A program made the translations under genes and the position numbers. Below, in pieces: positions 14,229-19,792 of a stretch of 22,405 nt of DNA. The stretch is taken from positions 1 through 22,405 of IMG/VR virus record IMGVR_UViG_3300040801_003456. One strand, written 5' to 3'. Position 1 is the stretch's first letter; each line of letters starts with the position of its first letter. The DNA comes from a virus. Below the pieces are notes generated by a model, which did no database searches, had not been told where the DNA came from, and worked only from the letters and a program-made list of their open reading frames with translations.

Positions 14229-14450
14229 CTCCTCTTTGGGGGTAAACCTGATATGGTCGCCGTAGGTGGAGTATTGGGATAGATACGTTAGATCCTCTAG
14301 ACCGTCTCGGGTAAGTCGGATGGAGAAGGACTGGGCCTCTGAGGAAAGTTCTAAGATTACAATCTCGGGAGTGGTGGTTTCGTGGAGCGAGACCTTTTGG
14401 GATGGGTCTGCACCGGGGATATGGAAGGAACGAAGGATATGGTTAGGCAT
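14226..14450 (-). CDS. Hypothetical protein, 74 aa
   Basis: Not recognised. Strand-rich, with SFHIPGADPSQKVSLHETTT, then PEIVILELSSEAQSFSIRLT and RDGLEDLTYLSQYSTY. It resembles a small beta-sheet protein that ends in a short helix. The start is coupled to the 56-aa gene just upstream (TAGCATG). The palindrome copy 2 begins at its stop codon. Confidence 0.7.
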   Translation of the reverse strand: MPNHILRSFHIPGADPSQKVSLHETTTPEIVILELSSEAQSFSIRLTRDGLEDLTYLSQYSTYGDHIRFTPKEE

Positions 14451-14451
14451 G

Positions 14452-14622
14452 CTAGTTGGCCTCTATGGTTAGTGGGGTGGTAGGAAAACGAGAAACCCAA
14501 AGGAGAATCCCTTGCCAGGAAGATGCTGGGATGGGATAGGTCTCTCGTTGCTCGGCACTTCCATCCCACCAGAGAATGGTAAGGGTGGAAGCTTTTTTAG
14601 GATTACCAGAAAGCTTAGGCAT
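14452..14622 (-). CDS. Small hypothetical protein, 56 aa
   Basis: I read this frame directly. It starts MPKLSGNPKKASTLTILWWD, continues with GSAEQRETYPIPASSWQGIL and ends LTIEAN. The first part is basic and the rest a tryptophan-rich strand segment. The ATG at 14622 lies 8 nt inside the end of the upstream gene, in the same ATGCCTAA overlap seen at the Sak4-like start, and its stop is 1 nt from the next ATG. Coupling on both sides supports it as a real gene. Function unknown. Confidence 0.7.
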   Translation of the reverse strand: MPKLSGNPKKASTLTILWWDGSAEQRETYPIPASSWQGILLWVSRFPTTPLTIEAN

Positions 14623-14824
14623 TGGGGGAACCCTGAGATATAAAGTCTAAGATAGCCTGGAGCCGTTCCGTATCCCTCGGGGAAGCGTCACGGAGGCAAT
14701 CGGAGATCTCGGCCTCAAGGCCAGGCTCGATGGTGCCCGTACTGGCAAAGGCGTAAAGGGGCGACCATTGGCCGCTATGCCATTCTGAGGCGGTCTGGCG
14801 AAGGGACTGACTAGGGGTTTTCAT
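14615..14824 (-). CDS. Small hypothetical protein, 69 aa
   Basis: Starts MKTPSQSLRQTASEWHSGQW and continues SPLYAFASTGTIEPGLEAEI, then SDCLRDASPRDTERLQAIL. The helical, acidic C-terminal half and the pattern SGQWSPLYAFASTG recall small phage proteins of unknown role. I chose the ATG at 14824 over the longer reading because it lies just within the upstream gene's end and gives a coupled start. Confidence 0.65.
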   Translation of the reverse strand: MKTPSQSLRQTASEWHSGQWSPLYAFASTGTIEPGLEAEISDCLRDASPRDTERLQAILDFISQGSPNA

Positions 14825-15026
14825 TGGAAGGTTTCTCCCAAGACACGAGCTGGCCGCCGGTACGGATAGAACCGCACTTTGCGTCATAGAATGAAAGGGG
14901 GACGGATAGCTGGAAGGTTGGTTGATCGGAGTAACCCAGGGTTAGGATGGCCCAGAAACGCTGAGCGCGAAAGCGGAATAGGGTTGTGGGCTTTCCGTTA
15001 ACGTAGAGGGTTTTATTGTGGGGCAC
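14811..15026 (-). CDS. Small hypothetical protein, 71 aa, GTG start
   Basis: I take GTG at 15026 as start, since AGGAG lies exactly 7 nt upstream inside the end of the previous gene and the next few codons follow its stop closely. The ATG further up would overlap the previous gene by about 100 nt. The protein begins PHNKTLYVNGKPTTLFRFRA and contains FWAILTLGYSDQPTFQLSVP, then FYDAKCGSIRTGGQLVSW. It is beta-rich and not recognised. Confidence 0.65.
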   Translation of the reverse strand: MPHNKTLYVNGKPTTLFRFRAQRFWAILTLGYSDQPTFQLSVPLSFYDAKCGSIRTGGQLVSWEKPSNENP

Positions 15027-15030
15027 TGGA

Positions 15031-15342
15031 TTACTCCTGTGGAGTGCGGCGGGACTGGCGAAGGAGGCGGACGATGGAAAGGAAATCCTGGCGCTGGGCA
15101 GCAGCAGTGTTGTTGTGGAGACCTTCTTCGTCAAAAGAGTAGGATGAAGCAGGGGACGGACCTTGGAGGGCGCGAAGGGCTCGGCGGCAACGAGCGTGGT
15201 TGCGCTGGTAGGATAAGGCGAGGTGGTCGCTGTCTACGAGGATGCTATGTTGAGTCTTACGTTGGGAGAGGGCACGCTCGCATTCGCGAGCGGAGTCAAC
15301 GTAGACGTTGAACCAGGCTAGGGGGAGACCGGATAGAGGCAT
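15031..15342 (-). CDS. Hypothetical protein, 103 aa
   Basis: Begins MPLSGLPLAWFNVYVDSARE and has an arginine-rich helical middle (HLALSYQRNHARCRRALRAL), then SFDEEGLHNNTAAAQRQDFL and SIVRLLRQSRRT. The charged helical character suggests a nucleic-acid or protein-binding role. The start has AAGGA 8 nt upstream. No family is recognised. The stop is followed at once by the GTG-start gene. Confidence 0.65.
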   Translation of the reverse strand: MPLSGLPLAWFNVYVDSARECERALSQRKTQHSILVDSDHLALSYQRNHARCRRALRALQGPSPASSYSFDEEGLHNNTAAAQRQDFLSIVRLLRQSRRTPQE

Positions 15343-15429
15343 TAGTTTTCCTTTTGGGCTAATTCGAGGTAGGGGTAAAGGTTATGTGGAGCATAAGCCG
15401 TTACCACTGGCTCGCGGTGGGGGGAAGGG

Positions 15430-15813
15430 TTACTCGTCTTCGTCGATAGATGACGAAAACTCTTCTTTTACCTCGTCCAGGATTTCCTGCTCCAGGGGAC
15501 AGGTGGTGGAGAAGGAAAAGAGCCGGTGAAGGGGAAGGTTTTCGAAGGCGATGCGGACAGCTTTTTGGCGCTCTTCGATCTCGTAGTCGAGGGCTTCCCA
15601 GGCGGATTTCCATGCGGCGTGGGCAGCGCGGTAGATGTGCGAGGGCATCTCGTCATCGGGTTCCTGGTAGGCCAGGGTGGCTTTCTCGTCCTCGAGTTCG
15701 GACAGGGATTTGTCTGCAAGGGACTCGATGTAAGAATCGGTGGGGGATTCCTCTGGTCCGTTGATCCAGGACTGTTCCCAGGATTCCTGGGCGCGGGAGA
15801 AGGAAGATTTCAT
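15430..15813 (-). CDS. Hypothetical acidic protein, 127 aa
   Basis: Strongly acidic and helical: SRAQESWEQSWINGPEESPT, KSLSELEDEKATLAYQEPDD, then AAHAAWKSAWEALDYEIEER, and it ends in a run of Asp/Glu/Ser (EEFSSSIDEDE). The helical repeats of W and A at regular spacing suggest a coiled coil. Acidic proteins of this type in phages may mimic DNA, but nothing proves that here. It has a conserved-type leader: hairpin 15835-15862 followed by GAACGGAGACC. Confidence 0.75.
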   Translation of the reverse strand: MKSSFSRAQESWEQSWINGPEESPTDSYIESLADKSLSELEDEKATLAYQEPDDEMPSHIYRAAHAAWKSAWEALDYEIEERQKAVRIAFENLPLHRLFSFSTTCPLEQEILDEVKEEFSSSIDEDE

Positions 15814-15819
15814 TGGGAA

Positions 15820-15862
15820 GGTCTCCGTTCAGGGGGAGGAGTAGCGCTTGCGCTACTCCTCC
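15820..15862 (-). promoter_or_regulatory. Leader: hairpin plus GAACGGAGACC ribosome site
   Basis: Perfect stem of 13 bp (GGAGGAGTAGCGC at 15835-15847 with its complement at 15850-15862), loop TT, followed at 15820-15830 (minus) by GAACGGAGACC, the ribosome site 6-8 nt before the ATG. The ANGGA core matches the CsrA recognition sequence. Confidence 0.75.
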
Positions 15863-15905
15863 TCGGGTTTAACGTCCTGTTCCTTTTCAACCGCGTCCAG
15901 GCGGG

Positions 15906-15929
15906 ATAGGTCGGGCAAGCCCGACCTAT
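15906..15929. other. Perfect 11-bp intergenic hairpin
   Basis: ATAGGTCGGGC (15906-15916) and its complement (15919-15929), loop AA, lying downstream of the 145-aa gene. It has no U-tract, so it is more likely a processing or stability stem than a terminator. Confidence 0.5.
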
Positions 15930-15940
15930 TTCGATGGCCC

Positions 15941-16378
15941 TTAGGTGTTACATGCGAGGTAGGTGCGGGTGGACGTTTCGTGCTGGAGCTTGCCAAGCGC
16001 GAGCAAGGTCTCTTTGTCCGACGCGGGGAAGTCGAAGTAGGCGTTTATGGATAAGTGGATCTTTACTTCGTCTGTGGTTAGGAGGTAAGATGTATAATGG
16101 ATAGTATATCCATCATTGTCGCAGTCGGTTGCGGAGAACGCTATGCTTTGTGTCGATGGTACTTCTACGGTCCGGGTTTCGGAATCGTAGAAGTAGGAGG
16201 AGAGATAAATGGTGCAAAGATTCTCCGCAAAGTACACGTTTGCGCTGCAATCGGGGTGGAGGGATAAAATCCGGTTTACCTCAGGGTCAAGGGATACCAG
16301 GAACTCGGCCTCGGTGCGAAGCTTTTTAGCGTGGAGTTCTTCGAGGGAGGAGAGGGAAGATTTGGTCAGGTTGTTCAT
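15941..16378 (-). CDS. Hypothetical protein, 145 aa
   Basis: Not recognised. The N-terminal 40 residues are helical and charged (SLEELHAKKLRTEAEFLVSL), followed by a strand-rich part (NVYFAENLCTIYLSSYFYDS, DNDGYTIHYTSYLLTTDEVK, IHLSINAYFDFPASD) and a short helix ETLLALGKLQHETS. It may be a small beta-sheet domain. It has its own sigma70 promoter (16435-16463) and a conserved-type hairpin leader ending CCGAACGGAGACC. Confidence 0.75.
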   Translation of the reverse strand: MNNLTKSSLSSLEELHAKKLRTEAEFLVSLDPEVNRILSLHPDCSANVYFAENLCTIYLSSYFYDSETRTVEVPSTQSIAFSATDCDNDGYTIHYTSYLLTTDEVKIHLSINAYFDFPASDKETLLALGKLQHETSTRTYLACNT

Positions 16379-16385
16379 GCGGGAT

Positions 16386-16429
16386 GGTCTCCGTTCGGGG
16401 TTGAAGGTCGGCGCGAAGCGCGACCGACC
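16386..16429 (-). promoter_or_regulatory. Leader: hairpin plus CCGAACGGAGACC ribosome site
   Basis: Stem GGTCGG-CGCG / CGCG-CCGACC at 16406-16429 with one bulged base, then CCGAACGGAGACC on the minus strand (16386-16398), 7 nt before the ATG. Confidence 0.8.
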
Positions 16430-16434
16430 GGGAT

Positions 16435-16463
16435 ATTATGGCATATTGGCAATGGCTTGTCAA
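16435..16463 (-). promoter_or_regulatory. Sigma70 promoter for the 145-aa gene
   Basis: Minus strand TTGACA (16458-16463), 17-nt spacer, CATAAT (16435-16440). Transcription would begin close to the leader hairpin, giving a short structured 5' untranslated region. Confidence 0.75.
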
Positions 16464-16495
16464 TGCCCTACAGGAAATAGTCTGAGGGTGTTTAT

Positions 16496-16765
16496 TTAAT
16501 CTCCGAATACCACAAGGGCAGATTCGGGGATAAAGGTTTGGGGTGGTTGGGCTAGATACTGGGGTGGGGTTAGGTTACGAACAGATGGGTCGAGGTGTTC
16601 TTTCCCGGCAGCCTTTATGCGGCGGGCCAGCTCACGGTCGAGAGCCAAATACTCGTACTTAAGGATCTCGGCGCGGGTCCAGGCGATGGAGTCGATGCGG
16701 CCGAGGTGGCGGCATAGGGTTGATTGCTGGAGGGCGGAAAGGTTATGGATGTTTTGCTCGAACAT
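16496..16765 (-). CDS. Hypothetical protein, 89 aa
   Basis: Starts MFEQNIHNLSALQQSTLCRH and is helical: RIDSIAWTRAEILKYEYLAL, DRELARRIKAAGKEHLD, with a proline-rich tail (PPQYLAQPPQTFIPES). Not recognised. Leader ribosome site CCGAAAGGAAACC is a variant of the conserved one. Confidence 0.72.
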   Translation of the reverse strand: MFEQNIHNLSALQQSTLCRHLGRIDSIAWTRAEILKYEYLALDRELARRIKAAGKEHLDPSVRNLTPPQYLAQPPQTFIPESALVVFGD

Positions 16766-16769
16766 GGGT

Positions 16770-16817
16770 GGTTTCCTTTCGGATTGGGGTTATGCGCTAT
16801 GATGATTGTCATAGCGC
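16770..16817 (-). promoter_or_regulatory. Leader: hairpin plus CCGAAAGGAAACC ribosome site
   Basis: GCGCTATGA (16794-16802) pairs perfectly with TCATAGCGC (16809-16817) around TGATTG. The following ribosome site is CCGAAAGGAAACC (16770-16782, minus), a variant of the motif with AAGGA in place of ACGGA. Confidence 0.7.
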
Positions 16818-16837
16818 CTCGCTTCGCTCGCTCTTAG
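16816..16837. repeat. Repeat GCGCCTCGCTTCGCTCGCTC, first copy
   Basis: The same 20-plus base word occurs at 17160-17181. Both copies lie in leader or intergenic DNA next to small genes. Purpose unknown. Confidence 0.6.
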
Positions 16838-17115
16838 GGTTTGGAGTTTAGCACTGCACCGATGCTAAATGGGTGGTGCATTGGCTCGTCGGGGACTTCC
16901 TGTAGGGTGTATTGCTGGCCCCGGCCGGGACCAAGAAAGATCTGGAACAGCTCGGCGCACGCGGGGCAGAAATTTCCCCAGGTGCCGGAGCGGGTTGCTG
17001 CGTCGTAGAAGACCTCTTGTATGGAACCCTGGCACAAATCGCAGTGGGTTGGTGGGTGGAGGTGGGCTTTGCCTGGGGTGGAGCCACCTGCGGTTTGGAT
17101 GTACTTTTTGGGCAT
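16834..17115 (-). CDS. Small zinc-ribbon-like protein, 93 aa
   Basis: Two CxxC pairs: HCDLCQGSIQEVFYDAATRS then GTWGNFCPACAELF, spaced about 24 residues apart, a typical zinc-ribbon arrangement, with a basic N-terminus (MPKKYIQTAGGSTPGKAHLH). It resembles transcription- or replication-associated zinc proteins, but no family is certain. The start at 17115 has AGGAA 6 nt upstream. A longer reading to 17241 uses codons inside the palindrome copy 3 and is not real. Confidence 0.75.
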   Translation of the reverse strand: MPKKYIQTAGGSTPGKAHLHPPTHCDLCQGSIQEVFYDAATRSGTWGNFCPACAELFQIFLGPGRGQQYTLQEVPDEPMHHPFSIGAVLNSKP

Positions 17116-17159
17116 GGGAGTTCCTGTGAGAGGTGATAAGGCTATGGGTTTCTTCCCAG

Positions 17160-17181
17160 CGCCTCGCTTCGCTCGCTCTTG
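17160..17181. repeat. Repeat GCGCCTCGCTTCGCTCGCTC, second copy
   Basis: Duplicate of the word at 16816-16837, here in the leader region of the zinc-ribbon gene. Confidence 0.6.
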
Positions 17182-17213
17182 GGTGGGTGGTGGTGTAGGT
17201 AAGGGTATGGCGG

Positions 17214-17245
17214 AATGATCTAGGATCATTTGTGCATACAATTAC
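17214..17245. repeat. Dispersed palindrome, copy 3
   Basis: Core AATGATCTAGGATCATT at 17214-17230, right flank TGTGCATACAATTACC, left flank diverged. It lies between the 94-aa and zinc-ribbon genes. Confidence 0.85.
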
Positions 17246-17314
17246 CTGCAGGGGTTTCGCGGGTGCTGGGCCGAAAGGTCCGGCCCGGCGCTGGGTTGGG
17301 TTATTGCGGTTTGG

Positions 17315-17599
17315 CTATCGGCCCCAGTAGGAATGGTTGGTGTAGTTGGTTTCCAAATAGTTCAGGGCTTTTGCGTTGTCGGGATCTTTTAGCGCCGAGG
17401 AGTAGGTGGTGCGGATCTCGGCCCAGGATTGGCCACTGGCCAAGCACAGGCCAATGGTGTTTACCCAGTTCAAGACCCATTTCTCGGGGTCTGGGATGAT
17501 GGATAACTGGGCGCAGATGCGCTCGTCGATTGTGATTAGGCCTTGGCCGGAAAAGACTTTTCCGGTGGACTTTTCTTTGAGGGCGAGGTATGCGGCCAT
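17315..17599 (-). CDS. Hypothetical protein, 94 aa
   Basis: Not recognised. Begins MAAYLALKEKSTGKVFSGQG and contains LITIDERICAQLSIIPDPEK, WVLNWVNTIGLCLASGQSWA and EIRTTYSSALKDPDNAKAL, a helical protein with a conserved-looking ASGQSWAEI turn. It is preceded by hairpin 17616-17642 and the CCGAACGGAGACC ribosome site, so it belongs to the shared-leader set. Confidence 0.75.
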   Translation of the reverse strand: MAAYLALKEKSTGKVFSGQGLITIDERICAQLSIIPDPEKWVLNWVNTIGLCLASGQSWAEIRTTYSSALKDPDNAKALNYLETNYTNHSYWGR

Positions 17600-17602
17600 G
17601 TT

Positions 17603-17642
17603 GGTCTCCGTTCGGAAAGGTCAGGTCGAAGACCTGACCTTT
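17603..17642 (-). promoter_or_regulatory. Leader: 12-bp hairpin plus CCGAACGGAGACC ribosome site
   Basis: AAAGGTCAGGTC (17616-17627) pairs perfectly with GACCTGACCTTT (17631-17642) around a 3-nt loop. The motif CCGAACGGAGACC on the minus strand (17603-17615) follows, with ATG 3 nt later (AACATG). Confidence 0.85.
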
Positions 17643-17648
17643 GGGGTT

Positions 17649-17882
17649 TTAGATCAGGTTAGCTTCGATCAGGTCTTGCTCGATTTGAACGGCCGCGGCC
17701 CAGTTGGGGTCATTTGCAGCCAGTTCTTCGATGGCATCTTGTAGGGTCATGGACAGCTCTATGGCGGAGTTGCTGTTGTTGCAGCTGTGTTGAAATTTTC
17801 GGGCCTCTAGCAGGTGTTGAAGTGCCCAGCCGGTGTGTAGGCGAGCGACGTTGGCGGACTTGGACTCAGGAGCTTGACTCAT
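17649..17882 (-). CDS. Hypothetical protein, 77 aa
   Basis: Begins MSQAPESKSANVARLHTGWA and is helical (LQHLLEARKFQHSCNNSNSA, LSMTLQDAIEELAANDPNW, AAAVQIEQDLIEANL). Not recognised. The leader is CCGAACGGAGACCAACATG, identical to that of the 94-aa gene, which marks them as co-regulated or duplicated control units. Confidence 0.75.
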   Translation of the reverse strand: MSQAPESKSANVARLHTGWALQHLLEARKFQHSCNNSNSAIELSMTLQDAIEELAANDPNWAAAVQIEQDLIEANLI

Positions 17883-17885
17883 GTT

Positions 17886-17973
17886 GGTCTCCGTTCGGGT
17901 TGAGGGGGTGCCACGTCTTGTGGCCTCGTCAGGGATGGTCCTTATCCGACGGAGGAACGTGGGATGTTCCTCC
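17886..17973 (-). promoter_or_regulatory. Leader with two hairpins plus CCGAACGGAGACC ribosome site
   Basis: Motif at 17886-17898 (minus). Hairpin 1: GCCAC/GTGGC at 17910-17924. Hairpin 2: GGAGGAAC (17951-17958) with GTTCCTCC (17966-17973). Confidence 0.75.
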
Positions 17974-17985
17974 CGTTTCGTTGCC

Positions 17986-18165
17986 CTATTTAATTGAGTC
18001 TTTTAGTTCTTTTAGGTTTCCGATGATAACGAAGTAATCTTCTAATTCATCCTCGGGTGCATAGTTTAATGCAGCACCTTCTAGGAGATTTATGGCCTGG
18101 GTCAGAATCCGCTCGGTGGATAAGGACAGGTCAACGGAACCTTTATGGATAATGGGCTGTAACAT
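17986..18165 (-). CDS. Small hypothetical protein, 59 aa
   Basis: Starts MLQPIIHKGSVDLSLSTERI and continues LTQAINLLEGAALNYAPEDE, then LEDYFVIIGNLKELKDSI. Acidic and helical. ATG 18165 is chosen because TTGAGG lies 6 nt upstream; the upstream TTG reading has no site. It overlaps nothing but starts within 10 nt of the previous stop, so it is coupled to the 96-aa gene. No family is recognised. Confidence 0.65.
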   Translation of the reverse strand: MLQPIIHKGSVDLSLSTERILTQAINLLEGAALNYAPEDELEDYFVIIGNLKELKDSIK

Positions 18166-18173
18166 GGTGGGCC

Positions 18174-18464
18174 TCAAAGAGAATGGATGCTCGGGCCATG
18201 CAGCCCGATGGGTGGGAATTGACCCAGCATGTGCTCTGGTTTGTAGGTGGCGGTTTCGAACACCTGTGCACGATACCGCTCACGTGCCAGGCCTGCGGGC
18301 GGGATTGCTGCCCAGCCGCGGGCGGGCTGACGGATTGGAGGTGTCTTTAGTTCGCGGAAAGGTGTTTTGGTTTTGGGCGCTTTAGCCTTTGACCCTTTGG
18401 TCTTTGGCTTGTCTATTAAAAGGTCATCTAATCCTGATAAATCTAGGTCGTCGATGCTTGACAT
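18174..18464 (-). CDS. Hypothetical protein, 96 aa
   Basis: Begins MSSIDDLDLSGLDDLLIDKP (acidic, repeated DLD/LDDLL), then a lysine/proline-rich part (KTKGSKAKAPKTKTPFRELK), and ends RYRAQVFETATYKPEHMLGQ followed by a proline/glycine segment. It looks partly disordered. It is the first gene after the promoter at 18540-18568 and carries the conserved leader with an 11-bp hairpin. Function unknown. Confidence 0.75.
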   Translation of the reverse strand: MSSIDDLDLSGLDDLLIDKPKTKGSKAKAPKTKTPFRELKTPPIRQPARGWAAIPPAGLARERYRAQVFETATYKPEHMLGQFPPIGLHGPSIHSL

Positions 18465-18467
18465 TAT

Positions 18468-18513
18468 GGTCTCCGTTCGGTTGATGGTAAGGTTATGCCG
18501 AAGGCATAACCTT
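18468..18513 (-). promoter_or_regulatory. Leader: 11-bp hairpin plus CCGAACGGAGACC ribosome site
   Basis: AAGGTTATGCC (18489-18499) pairs perfectly with GGCATAACCTT (18503-18513), 3-nt loop; motif at 18468-18480 (minus). It follows the promoter at 18540-18568 directly. Confidence 0.85.
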
Positions 18514-18539
18514 TGGGCGGGCGCGGTGTCCCAGGTATG

Positions 18540-18568
18540 AGTATGGTCGTAATATGGTCGGTTGTCAA
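18540..18568 (-). promoter_or_regulatory. Sigma70 promoter for the 96-aa gene
   Basis: Minus strand TTGACA (18563-18568), 17-nt spacer, CATACT (18540-18545). TATGGTCG occurs twice as a direct repeat within and beside the spacer, possibly a regulator site. Confidence 0.65.
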
Positions 18569-18619
18569 CGGGGCGCGGGTCCGTTGGGCGGGCGTGGTTG
18601 GGTGTCCCGTTGGATGATC

Positions 18620-18661
18620 CGCGTGCGCGTGCGCGTACACGTGCGCGTACACGCGCACGCG
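18620..18661. repeat. 42-nt alternating purine-pyrimidine tract
   Basis: Uninterrupted alternation of CG, TG and AC/GT steps, built on CGCGTACACGTGCGCG words. Such sequence favours Z-DNA and forms self-complementary stretches. Confidence 0.85.
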
Positions 18662-18746
18662 GGTGGTTTTGATGGTTGTGGGGCGGCCTGGGAGAACCGT
18701 GGCGGCGTTTCCGGTCGGCGGGCGGCGGGACCGTACCGGGTGCCCG

Positions 18747-18771
18747 TCAAAACGGCCCACGGACGTTTTGA
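18747..18771. repeat. Inverted repeat, 8-bp arms
   Basis: TCAAAACG (18747-18754) and CGTTTTGA (18764-18771) around a 9-nt loop, at the GC-rich end of the gene-free region. Confidence 0.6.
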
Positions 18772-18777
18772 ATGGCC

Positions 18778-18810
18778 AGCTGACCGCGAGCTGACCGCGA
18801 GCTGACCGCC
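18778..18810. repeat. Three tandem 11-mers AGCTGACCGCG
   Basis: Three head-to-tail copies (18778, 18789, 18800; the last differs at its final base). It could be a protein-binding array. Confidence 0.85.
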
Positions 18811-18820
18811 AGCCCGCAAT

Positions 18821-18831
18821 GCTGCCAATGT
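18821..18831. repeat. Inverted iteron-like copy GCTGCCAATGT
   Basis: Exact reverse complement of ACATTGGCAGC found at 19081-19144, followed by a G-rich tract (ttttttgggggg). Confidence 0.6.
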
Positions 18832-18858
18832 AGGTTTTTTGGGGGGAATCTCGGGGGT

Positions 18859-18893
18859 TGAAACGTATGTACGTTTCAGCCCGAAGGGCTGAA
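18859..18893. repeat. Two adjacent palindromes
   Basis: TGAAACGTA-TG-TACGTTTCA at 18859-18878, and TTCAGCCC-GAA-GGGCTGAA at 18875-18893. Overlapping stems could switch between forms. Confidence 0.7.
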
Positions 18894-18930
18894 GGGAATA
18901 GGCTAAGGGGAATATATTTACAAATGCCTG

Positions 18931-18976
18931 ATAATAGAAGATAACGTAGGCTGGAAGCCGAGTTATCTTCTATTAT
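18931..18976. repeat. 15-bp inverted repeat with inner stem, next to poly-T
   Basis: ATAATAGAAGATAAC (18931-18945) and its exact complement (18962-18976) surround an inner GGCT-GGA-AGCC stem. A run of eleven T follows at about 18984-18994 on plus, so it could also end rightward transcripts or act as an AT-rich unwinding element. Confidence 0.8.
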
Positions 18977-19080
18977 AAAATAATTTTTTTTTTTAAGATA
19001 GGGAATCGTATTGCTTAAATTACCTAGGGCAATTTTGGAGGGAAACGTACTGGCGTTTGACCCACTTTCCCGAAGGTGGG

Positions 19081-19144
19081 ACATTGGCAGCTTTGGCAGC
19101 AGGGGGGGTTTACATTGGAAGCAGGGGGGCTTTACATTGGCAGC
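19081..19144. repeat. Iteron-like G-rich repeats ACATTGGCAGC
   Basis: ACATTGGCAGC at 19081-19091, partial TTTGGCAGC at 19092-19100, ACATTGGAAGC at 19112-19122 and ACATTGGCAGC at 19134-19144, with runs of six to seven G between them that could form a quadruplex. Confidence 0.75.
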
Positions 19145-19235
19145 GGTCGTAAGTCATTGATTTTTAAGGAAAAATAGCGTCAATATGTCGTAGAAGCTGT
19201 GAGTTTTTGGGTATCTATCACGGTTTTTGTGCAGT

Positions 19236-19255
19236 GTAATTGTATGTACAAATCC
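19236..19255. repeat. Half-site of the dispersed palindrome
   Basis: GTAATTGTATGTACAAATCC matches the outer flank and left arm of the palindrome family, but the right arm is missing. Confidence 0.6.
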
Positions 19256-19342
19256 CGTAATTGTAACGAAAGTGTATCAGAGGTGGGTTTTTCGTGGAGA
19301 AATCGCTGTTTTTCATGGAGAAAAAACGGGATTTTCCTTGAG

Positions 19343-19378
19343 AAAAACGGGATTTTGCTTCAGGAAAATCCCGTTTTT
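19343..19378. terminator. Bidirectional terminator-like stem with A/T tracts
   Basis: AAAAACGGGATTTT (19343-19356) and its exact complement (19365-19378), loop GCTTCAGG. A tract on one side and T tract on the other would give a U-tail either way. The left arm is also repeated directly at 19322-19335. Confidence 0.55.
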
Positions 19379-19412
19379 GTTGGAGAAATGGGGGATTTTT
19401 GGAGGTAATTGG

Positions 19413-19443
19413 ATGTACAAATGATCCAGGATCATTTGTACAT
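19413..19443. repeat. Dispersed palindrome, copy 4 (perfect, 31 bp)
   Basis: Arms of 15 bp (ATGTACAAATGATCC and its exact complement) with a single central A. This is the best copy. The outer flanks GGTAATTGG and ACGGTTC are less symmetric. Confidence 0.9.
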
Positions 19444-19493
19444 ACGGTTCGGCTGTACCAATTTGGAGTGTTTCAACTGGCCTTTTCCCCATG

Positions 19494-19513
19494 TTTGCAT
19501 GTTATCATGCAAA
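19494..19513. repeat. Palindrome TTTGCATG-TTAT-CATGCAAA
   Basis: A perfect 8-bp inverted repeat with 4-nt centre, operator-like, between the two A/T stems. Confidence 0.6.
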
Positions 19514-19559
19514 TATGCTGGCAGGATAATTGTCGAAAAGCTTTTGGGTTTCCGGTGGG

Positions 19560-19592
19560 AAATGGGAAATTTCTGAAGGAAATTTCCCATTT
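19560..19592. terminator. Second terminator-like stem with A/T flanks
   Basis: AAATGGGAAATTT (19560-19572) and its exact complement (19580-19592), loop CTGAAGG. Same plan as the stem at 19343-19378; the loop word CTGAAGG recurs right afterwards. Confidence 0.5.
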
Positions 19593-19761
19593 TCTGAAGG
19601 AAATTTGGGGATTTCTGCGAGAAGTTTGGCGCAGAAATTATGATTATTTTTCAAATCATCATACCGTTGATTTTATTGGGATTTTTCTAAATGGGACACC
19701 TGTGGGAGGAAAGAGGCTGTTGCCTCTTTCCCAGGCCTCGTTTGTTTCTCCAGATAATCGG

Positions 19762-19792
19762 ATGGACAAATGATCCAGGATCATTTGTACAT
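19762..19792. repeat. Dispersed palindrome, copy 5
   Basis: Arms of 15 bp with one mismatch (GG instead of GT in the left arm), otherwise like copy 4; the left flank GATAATCG keeps the family pattern. Confidence 0.9.

Noticed and set aside
18464-19084. 206-aa minus-strand ORF over the gene-free region
   Set aside because: It begins within a hairpin-like stretch without ribosome site, its codons run through the alternating tract and tandem repeats (RVYAHVYAHAHAD), and its end overlaps the promoter and leader of the 96-aa gene.
19399-19773. 124-aa plus-strand ORF
   Set aside because: It translates the palindrome copy and the A/T stems (for example CTNDPGSFVHT from the palindrome) and shows no coding pattern or ribosome site of its own.
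6841-19792. The 31-bp palindrome as a rho-independent terminator
   Set aside because: The stem is AT-rich and no T-tract follows on either strand in any copy.
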